Positions 8,827 through 14,297 of a stretch of 14,297 nucleotides of DNA are shown here, piece by piece; positions within the stretch are counted from its first letter, which is position 1; the number at the start of each line of letters is the position of its first letter. The notes below the pieces were generated by a model, which saw nothing but the letters and a program-made list of their open reading frames with translations, made no database searches and had not been told where the DNA came from. Where the stretch lies: assembly GCA_016946835.1 (NCBI GenBank), contig JACVTC010000631.1:1-14297 (forward strand). The letters run 5' to 3'. The position numbers and the translations under genes were made by a program. Source of the DNA: Neocallimastix lanati (nom. inval.). Taxonomy: Eukaryota > Neocallimastigomycota > Neocallimastigomycetes > Neocallimastigales > Neocallimastigaceae.

Positions 8827-9517
8827 ATCTATTTCATATTGAAATAGTATATTAATACATTAAAATTTTTAAATATAATTATTTTATAATTATTAAAAAT
8901 TTAATATTAATATATAATATATATTAAATATATTCACATAATATATATTAATTATTTTTGAATATATTAAAATATATAAAAAATACAAAAATAGAAAAAA
9001 AAAATAATATAAAACAAAGTAAAATTTGTCTAAATTTTTAGTTTTCTTTCAAAAAAAAAAAAAATCTTTAAAATATATAATAAAATATTTATTATATAAT
9101 TAAAATATTAATAGTAATTTAAATATCATATTATAAAGTACAATAAACAAAAAAAAAAAAAAAATTAAATATATATATTTTATTAATAAAGTAAGTAATT
9201 CTGAAGTTTTTAATATGTTATTTTTAAAAAAAAAATAAAAAATATAGAAATTATATATCTTAAATAATAAAAGTAAATATAGAATATTTAAAATAATAAA
9301 TCAATATATATATAAAAAATGTATTATTTTAAATAAGAAATTTATTAGTGAATACTTTCTATATAAATATAAAAATAAAATTCTATATAAATGAATGCTT
9401 TCTTTATAAATAAGAATATAGAAATTTTATTAATTTTTAATCTATTATTTTAATATTATATATATATTAATAACATTTATCAATAAAAAGGAATTTTAAA
9501 TAAAAAAAAGAATCGAA

Positions 9518-10804
9518 ATGTTTGATATGTATGATAGTGATTCAGGTAGTGATTACAGTTACAGTGATGCTAGTAGTGTAAGTAGTGGCGGTAGTTACAG
9601 TAGTCGCCGTAGTAGTATAAGTAGTGGCGGTAGTTACAGTAGTCGCCGTAATAGTATAAGTAGTCGTAGTAGTAACAGTGATCGTAGTAGTATAAGCAGT
9701 CGTAGTAGTAATAGTGATCGTAGTAGTATAAGTAGTGGAAGTAGTTCCTCCTCCTCCTCATCTAGTTATTCAGGTGGTGGTTTTAGTACCCATTATAGCC
9801 ATGGTGCTCATTATGGAGGCTATGGATTTGGCTCTCATCATAAGAAGAACAAGCATGGTTTGGGTTTTGGTAAAACCCTTTTAGCTGGTGGAGGTTTAGC
9901 CGCTGCTGCTGTATATGCAAAGAAGAAGTTTGGAAAAGATAAGAAAGATAAAAAGGATAAGAAAGATAAGAAGAACAAAACTGATGATACAACTGTTCCA
10001 ACTGAAGCTATGGGATCATTAAATATTTCAGACAAAGCACAAGAACAAAATCCATATGGACAATATGGTCAACCACCATATGGACAATATGGCCAACCAC
10101 CATATGGACAATATGGTCAACCTGCTTATGGCCAATACGGACAACAACCATATGGACAATATGGCCAACCACCATATGGTCCATACGGACAACAGTCATA
10201 TGACCAAGGCAGTAGAGATACTACAAATTTAGAAGAAAAGAAACCAGAGGAGAAGAAAGAAGAATATCCATATGGTAAGCCTCTTTATGGACAACCAGTT
10301 CCACCAGTTCCACCAGTTGCTCCAGAAATTAAATCAGAAGAAAAGAAGGAAGAATATCCATATGGCAAACCACTCTACACTAAAGCACCACCACAGGCTG
10401 CTCCAGCTACTGTTCCAGAATCAGCTCCACATACTCCAGTTCAAAATCCATATGGACAACCACTATATCCACCAGCTGAACCACTTACTCCAGGAGCTAA
10501 GCCAGAGGAAAAGAAGGAAGATCCAGTTAATACTGCACCAACTGAATATCCATCACCACCAAAACCATATGGTCAACAACCATACGGTCAACCACCCTAT
10601 GGTCAATATGGACAACCACCATATGGCTATGGACAACCACCATATGGTTATGGACAACCTCCATATGGTCAATATGGTTATGGTCAACCATATGGCTACG
10701 GACAACCTCCATACGGACAACCAAGTCCATACGGTCAACCATATGGTTATGGACAACCACCATATGGTCAATATGGACAACCAGCTGGAGAACAAAAAAA
10801 TTAA
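9518..10804 (+). CDS. Low-complexity protein with Ser/Arg head, Gly-Ala segment, Lys/Asp patch and PYGQ repeats
   Basis: This is the only long intact gene: 428 codons from ATG 9518 (context AATCGAAATG) to TAA 10802-10804. Order: acidic Ser/Tyr start (1-21); two 13-residue [13 protein letters not shown] units (22-47); two 12-residue [12 protein letters not shown] units (48-71); poly-Ser (72-85); a Gly/His/Tyr stretch (86-110); [20 protein letters not shown] (115-134), a short hydrophobic glycine-zipper-like segment; a Lys/Asp patch (138-155); then PYGQYGQP-type repeats at 179-229 and 350-423. Between the repeat blocks lie two copies of [14 protein letters not shown] and Pro-rich linkers. There is no signal peptide and no catalytic domain. 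Tyr-Gly-Gln repeats resemble the disordered N-termini of some annexins and of FUS-type proteins, known for self-association; similarity of composition is not homology. Codon use is less AT-biased than the surroundings. The function is unknown. Confidence 0.9.
   Translation: MFDMYDSDSGSDYSYSDASSVSSGGSYSSRRSSISSGGSYSSRRNSISSRSSNSDRSSISSRSSNSDRSSISSGSSSSSSSSSYSGGGFSTHYSHGAHYGGYGFGSHHKKNKHGLGFGKTLLAGGGLAAAAVYAKKKFGKDKKDKKDKKDKKNKTDDTTVPTEAMGSLNISDKAQEQNPYGQYGQPPYGQYGQPPYGQYGQPAYGQYGQQPYGQYGQPPYGPYGQQSYDQGSRDTTNLEEKKPEEKKEEYPYGKPLYGQPVPPVPPVAPEIKSEEKKEEYPYGKPLYTKAPPQAAPATVPESAPHTPVQNPYGQPLYPPAEPLTPGAKPEEKKEDPVNTAPTEYPSPPKPYGQQPYGQPPYGQYGQPPYGYGQPPYGYGQPPYGQYGYGQPYGYGQPPYGQPSPYGQPYGYGQPPYGQYGQPAGEQKN
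9581..9730 (+). repeat. Coding tandem repeats: two 39-bp then two 36-bp units
   Basis: Two near-identical 39-bp units (9581-9619 and 9620-9658) encode [10 protein letters not shown](S/N)SI. They are followed by two 36-bp units (9659-9694 and 9695-9730) encoding [12 protein letters not shown]. The near identity at DNA level indicates recent in-frame duplication. Confidence 0.9.
10052..10204 (+). repeat. PYGQYGQP coding repeat, first block
   Basis: Roughly 24-bp units of the form CCATATGGACAATATGGTCA encode PYGQYGQP about six times. Units differ mainly at third codon positions (GGA/GGT/GGC, TAT/TAC), consistent with an array kept for its protein sequence. Confidence 0.9.
10565..10786 (+). repeat. 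PYGQ/YGQP coding repeat, second block
   Basis: A longer and less regular array of [11 protein letters not shown] and PYGQYGQP units encodes residues 350-423, close to the C-terminus. The rotating frames of this array generate the long His/Met- and Val-rich open frames seen in other frames, which are not genes. Confidence 0.9.
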
Positions 10805-11452
10805 TTGAATAATTAATTATATTTTTTACTTTAATTTTAATTTTTTTTTTTTTTTTTAAAAAAAATTTAAATATTTAAATACGAAAAAAGTGAAAAAAAA
10901 ATTTTTTTTCTTATTATTTTTTGAAGTTAACTCGTTAATTACATTATTAGTATAAATATATTAAAAAAAAAAAAAAAAGACTTTTTTTCTTTTATTAAAT
11001 ATGAAATAGATTACATTTCATTTTAACTATCGTCATTACCAAATTTCATTTTTTGCTATCAAATCACACATTCAATCTATTATAATATAATAATTTATAT
11101 TAATATATTCAATATATATATTTAAAAAGAAGAAAGAAAAAAAAAAAACTTTCATTTTTCAATTTATGATTAAAATTTTGAGTATGAAAAAAAATAAAAG
11201 TTAATTTTTAATGTTTTATTTTTCAATTGAATATTTTAATATCAATTAAAATATTGAATAATTAAAATAATAACTTTTAATTTTTTTTTTTTTCTTTTCT
11301 TTATTTACAAAAAAAAAAAAAATATCCTTCAAATAGTAAAATTTTATTTATTAATAATATAAAAAAATATATTATTAAAAAAAAAGAAATTTAAAAATAA
11401 TAATAATAATAATTTAATATATTAAAAATAAAAAAATAAAAAATAAAAAAAT

Positions 11453-11483
<31 letters not shown>

Positions 11484-11627
11484 GTAAAAATAAAAATAAA
11501 ATAAAATATGCTTTTTTTTTTTTTACATATAATATTATATATAAATTAAATGATGTTGATGTCATAAAAAATTAATAAGTTATTTATTTGAATTTTAGCA
11601 TATAGGGAGCATATTTTTTATAAATAA
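10805..11627. other. 3' flank and AT-rich intergenic DNA, no gene seen
   Basis: A T run followed by an A run (about 10841-10866) lies just after the stop codon of the PYGQ gene and may form part of its 3' end, though no defined cleavage site can be placed. Further on are A runs and an AAAAATA array (11420-11510). No coding frame is supported. Confidence 0.65.
11420..11510. repeat. AAAAATA-type simple repeat
   Basis: Blocks of four to seven A are separated by single T bases across about 90 bp. This is a simple repeat with no evident function. Confidence 0.75.
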
Positions 11628-11681
11628 ATTGAAAAATATGTAAAATATATAAAACTTTGTTATGAATACAATCCAAATTAA
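11628..11681 (+). mobile_element. Possible tiny LINE fragment
   Basis: One frame reads YIKLCYEY, with an 18-base exact match (11648-11665) to LINE copy 3 at 13815-13832, where the same frame reads FIKLCYEF. It lies just upstream of copy 2, in the wrong order relative to the LINE, so it would be a separate or rearranged piece. In DNA this AT-rich an 18-base match can occur by chance, so support is weak. Confidence 0.3.
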
Positions 11682-11693
11682 ACTGTAATTTAA

Positions 11694-11704
11694 ATGTCAA
11701 GTTA
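11694..11704 (+). repeat. Target-site duplication, left copy
   Basis: ATGTCAAGTTA occurs here and again at 11971-11981, exactly flanking a segment that ends in poly(A). This is the expected footprint of target-primed reverse transcription. The match could extend two A further left, but those merge with the poly(A) on the right side. Confidence 0.85.
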
Positions 11705-11970
11705 GGGAGAGTTTACGCTATCTATTTTAAAGATGTTACTTCTAGGTTTTATTTCTTTTTTATTTGTTAGGAAGGGAAAAATTCTCGCATAGTACAACTC
11801 ACCGAAATACATAGTATTTTCGAGCTTTTTTATTTTTTATTTTTTAAATTTTTTATTTTTAATTTCAAATGTACTTTTCACCTACATGTATTTTTTATAA
11901 TAAAATTAATAAAGTTTTGGAAGTGTATTCTCTTCCCTGTCTATAAAAAAAAAAAAAAAAAAAAAAAAAA
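11705..11970 (+). mobile_element. Short 5'-truncated LINE 3' end nested in copy 2, with 11-bp TSD
   Basis: A 266-bp insertion starts GGGAGAGTTTACGC directly after the left target-site copy and ends in 26 A (11945-11970) directly before the right copy. Its tail holds CATGTATTTTTT, then AATAAAGTT and a terminal CCTGTCTAT before the A run. This resembles the CATGTA...AATAAAGTT...GTCT-poly(A) tails of LINE copies 1 and 2, so it is a 3'-end relative of that family. It lies within the sequence leading into copy 2's reverse-transcriptase region. No coding capacity remains. It could instead be a non-autonomous element using the same tail. Confidence 0.8.
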
Positions 11971-11981
11971 ATGTCAAGTTA
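11971..11981 (+). repeat. Target-site duplication, right copy
   Basis: ATGTCAAGTTA immediately follows the poly(A) of the nested element and repeats the left copy at 11694-11704 exactly. Confidence 0.85.
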
Positions 11982-13317
11982 AATTTGTACTTTCGATTTC
12001 TTATTAATAAATCTATTCCTCTCCCATTGAAGAAATATGTTTTAATTTCGTTTATTCTTAGTCTTGTTATATGTTATACTCCTCTCTTTGGTTCAAATAA
12101 GAGCAGATGTTCTAAAGCTCAAAAAATTATTCATAGAGGACTTTATTGGAGTTATGGATTTAAATCTCGCAATTCTTCTGTAAGTCTCTATGATATTACT
12201 CGTGAATTGAAAATACCTCCTCTTTCAGCTATCTGTGCAATATCTCAATTACGATGCTTTAGAAAATGGAAAAATTCATCATGTATTATTAATCATCTCA
12301 CTAATAATATTCTTACTATGTCACGTTATTCATGGACTAAAGAATCAAGGACTTTGGATAAGAAATTAAATGGTAAAAAAACAAGTGAAATAAAAAAGTT
12401 TTATTGGGAAAGAGATGTCTTCAAACCCTCAAAAGCTAAAAAAAAGCAATTATTTACAAGGAGAATGATTTTGTATTTATTTCAGAAATCAGAAACTCAA
12501 CATTTCAATATCCTAAGTATCAGTTGGGATTCTTTTGGATTTCTCGAATTAGGTGTGGTTTTAAATTTGATAGGAGTATTTCCATTAAAAGAAAAATCGT
12601 CTCAGAAGATTGCCCTAAATGTTGCCCTTGTTGTGGTGTTAGTGTACCTAGCTTTTCTCACTGGATCTTTGCCTGTAAAGAATTGGAAAATTACAGAAAT
12701 AAATCTTTACCTTTCTAGATGATCTCTTTTGAAGTTTTCAATGATAATTGAACAAAAATCCTTGAATGTTTCTTTAGATTCAGAAAAAGATTATGATAAT
12801 AATATTTATTATTATATATTGAGTGCTCTTCTTGGTAGGCGTTTAATATATTCAAAAATTAAAGTTAATGATGGGGAACAAAGACAATTACTTGACAATA
12901 TTTTTAAACAAAGTTCAACTTCGTCAACTGTTCCGTATTTTGTGGGATTGCGGAGTTTTTAACAAACGTAATACCATTAATTTGTCGATCTTTTAGTTTG
13001 ATGATGAAATGGTATTCTGTTGAATCTACCGTTGCCAAGAGCGTCGAAGTCGAAATGATAAGGCATGGATTTTCACCTCCCGGTGAAATGACAGATACAG
13101 ATTCGATTGATAACATTAATACTGAAATTATTACTCGCAATAATGGACGTGGTATTATTATCGAGGAATGGGAAAAGTTAGAGGCTATTGCTTCTAACGT
13201 ACTTTAATAATTTTATAATATATAATATTTTATTTCATGTATATTATTATTTTTTTTTTTCCTTTAAAATCATGTAATTTTATTATTATTATAAATTAAA
13301 TAAAGTTATTCTCTTAG

Positions 13318-13348
<31 letters not shown>
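11982..13348 (+). mobile_element. LINE copy 2: C-terminal reverse-transcriptase region, finger, C-terminal extension, 3' UTR, poly(A)
   Basis: This is the most complete copy, but 5'-truncated and broken. The frame from about 11985 reads LINKSIPLPLKKYVLISFIL, LFGSNKSRCSKAQKIIHRGL and ELKIPPLSAICA...QLRCFRKWK, the conserved segment after the catalytic core in LINE reverse transcriptases. A frameshift near 12500 moves it to the frame with GFFWISRIRCGFKFD, then CPKCCPCC (12611-12634) and SFSHWIFAC, ending at TAG 12716. A further frame (12729-12962) gives NNIYYYILSALLGRR and VPYFVGL. A shift near 12955 leads to FLTNVIPL, WYSVESTVAKSVEVEMIRHG and IIEEWEKLEAI, with stop TAA 13205-13207. The 3' UTR has AAATAAAGTT near 13300 and AGTCT before 28 A (13321-13348). 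The left boundary is blurred by the nested insertion. Confidence 0.85.
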
Positions 13349-13375
13349 GTGTGTGAATTCTTTCGATCCCTTTCA

Positions 13376-13430
13376 AGAGAGAGAAAGTTCGTCTTTCCGG
13401 ATTTCATATTTTTGTGGAATATGTAACGTG
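13376..13430 (+). mobile_element. Small LINE 3'-domain fragment
   Basis: GTCTTTCCGGATTTCATATT with the following TTGTGG closely matches copy 1 around 3222-3246 (CTTTCCCGATTTCATATTTTGTGG), the region that encodes SFPISYFVG. It lies between the poly(A) of copy 2 and the reverse-transcriptase part of copy 3, so the order is inverted relative to a normal element. It must derive from another copy or from a rearrangement. Confidence 0.6.
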
Positions 13431-14297
13431 GTACTAAGCGAGAATAAATAATACTCAGAGAAATTAATTAATAAAGGATTAAGATGGATTGCAGGTTTAC
13501 AAAAAGCCAAGCCTTTTATTAATGTATATTCTATTTCAAAAGATTTAAATATTCCTCCATTGTCAGCTAAGTGTGCTTTGTTTCAAGTCAAATGTTTTGA
13601 TAAATGGAAAGATTCAAATTGTATTATTTAGTTAATAATATTCCAAGATCTAGAAAATATACAAGGACGAAAGAAAGAAGAACTCTTAAACTAAACAGAA
13701 AAGAGGTAATAACGATAATAAAATCAAGGATTTTTATTGGAAAAAAGATATGAAAATCAATTCTATTAAAGCTGAATTTTATGACAAAAACAGATTCGAA
13801 GAAACATCAAATTTTATAAAACTTTGTTATGAGTTTCCTGATCGTTCATATGGTTTCTATTGGCTATTGAGAGCACGAAGCGGATATAGATTAGATGCTA
13901 GAATTGCTAAAGCTGCAAAAATAATAGATCAAATGTGTCCTAATTTTTGTCCCTGTTGTAAAGTAATAAACAATGGATAAGGCATTGGTTAATTGATTGT
14001 CCATTTTTCAATCATATTCGTAGTAAAGTTAATGATAAAATTTTATTTTTATATAATGCTTTTAATCGTGGCAACCTAACAAATGATATTGTTAATAGTA
14101 ATAATGATAATAGCAACAGTAATAATAGTAATAGTAATAATAGTTATAGTAATATTAGTAATAGTATTATTAGTAATGTTAGTAATAGTATTGAAAATAA
14201 TGTGTATATTGATTCTTGTATGAGTGAAAAAGTGTTTAATTTCCTTCTTGGATGAAGAAGTATTAATAACAGTACAAGGGAATGGAAGGATCTATTA
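13431..14297 (+). mobile_element. LINE copy 3: decayed reverse-transcriptase end and finger, cut by the window edge
   Basis: The segment starts in the reverse-transcriptase C-terminal part (LSENK, stop, YSEKLINKGLRWIAG) and continues SISKDLNIPPLSAKCALFQV and CFDKWKDSNCII to a TAG at 13628. The frame shifts to LVNNIPRS...TKERRTLK, shifts again near 13710 to KIKDFYWKKD (13725 onward), then reads FIKLCYEFPDRSYGFYWLL and CPNFCPCC. A third shift near 13960 gives QWIRHWLIDCPFFNHIR. After that an Asn/Ser codon tract interrupts the extension, and FNFLLG is followed by TGA at 14252-14254 where other copies read on. At least three frameshifts and three stops show it is dead. Whether it has a poly(A) tail lies beyond the window. 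Confidence 0.8.
14086..14190 (+). repeat. AAT/AGT codon expansion inside LINE copy 3
   Basis: Alternating AAT and AGT codons (SNSNNSNSNNS, then SNISNSIISNVSNS) lie between the His-Trp-x3-Cys finger and the FNFLLG motif. Copies 1 and 2 have no such tract at the matching position, so it was gained by this copy, probably after insertion. Confidence 0.75.

Larger units (their letters stand above)
8116..9517. other. AT-rich intergenic region with palindromes, no gene seen
   Basis: The stretch holds a 40-T run (8408-8447), an ATAAT-type repeat (about 8716-8775), the strong palindrome at 8776-8826, a second small palindrome at 8829-8847 and many alternating TA tracts. The 65-codon open frame at 8328-8525 is built from A and T runs (poly-Lys, poly-Phe) and is not credible as a gene. 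The last 200 bp, ending in an A-rich leader, form the 5' flank of the gene at 9518. Confidence 0.65.

Noticed and set aside
10272-10808. 178-codon His/Met/Asn-rich frame overlapping the PYGQ gene
   Set aside because: It is a frame-shifted shadow of the PYGQ repeats; the PYGQ frame has the start codon, synonymous variation and the full length.

Overview
The window is extremely A+T-rich, with long A and T homopolymers, AAT/AGT codon repeats, short GT..AG introns and eukaryotic LINE (non-LTR) retrotransposon remnants. It is a nuclear eukaryotic contig. The combination of a secreted, cysteine-rich, probably GPI-anchored protein, Asn/Ser-rich proteins and fungal-style LINEs best fits an anaerobic gut fungus (Neocallimastigomycota). 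A dictyostelid is the main alternative. This assignment is inferred from style and from remembered protein families; no search was run.

Layout: 1-967 is AT-rich intergenic DNA. A broken, Asn/Ser-rich host gene of unknown function (968-2943, one likely intron) runs straight into a 5'-truncated LINE tail (2938-3611) ending in 44 A. After about 0.9 kb of spacer comes a secreted Cys-rich protein gene (4491-5193), readable from signal peptide to hydrophobic tail if two single-A deletions are allowed. From 5566 to about 6785 lies an old direct duplication; a small LINE-like 3' fragment sits between its two copies, and copy B has gained a 62/71-bp tandem repeat. 6790-9517 is gene-poor and holds a 7-bp satellite, a 40-T run and a perfect 24-bp-arm palindrome. 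One intact gene follows (9518-10804): a 428-residue low-complexity protein with a Ser/Arg-rich head, a short Gly/Ala hydrophobic segment, a Lys/Asp patch and Pro-Tyr-Gly-Gln repeats. From about 11.6 kb to the end is a cluster of nested and decayed LINE pieces.

The LINE pieces belong to one family. They share the end of the reverse-transcriptase polypeptide with a Cys-x3-Cys-Pro-Cys-Cys...His-Trp-x3-Cys finger, then about 170 further residues ending in a Glu-Glu-Trp-Glu motif, then a 3' UTR with AATAAA and a GTCT-poly(A) terminus. One insertion (11705-11970) has a clear 11-bp target-site duplication inside an older copy. No copy is intact, and no full LINE ORF is present.

Only two genes look expressible: the secreted Cys-rich gene and the PYGQ-repeat gene. 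They show no evident functional link. I see no tRNA, rRNA, CRISPR or operon-like system. The best candidates for something undescribed are the conserved C-terminal extension of this LINE family and the PYGQ/SR low-complexity protein.
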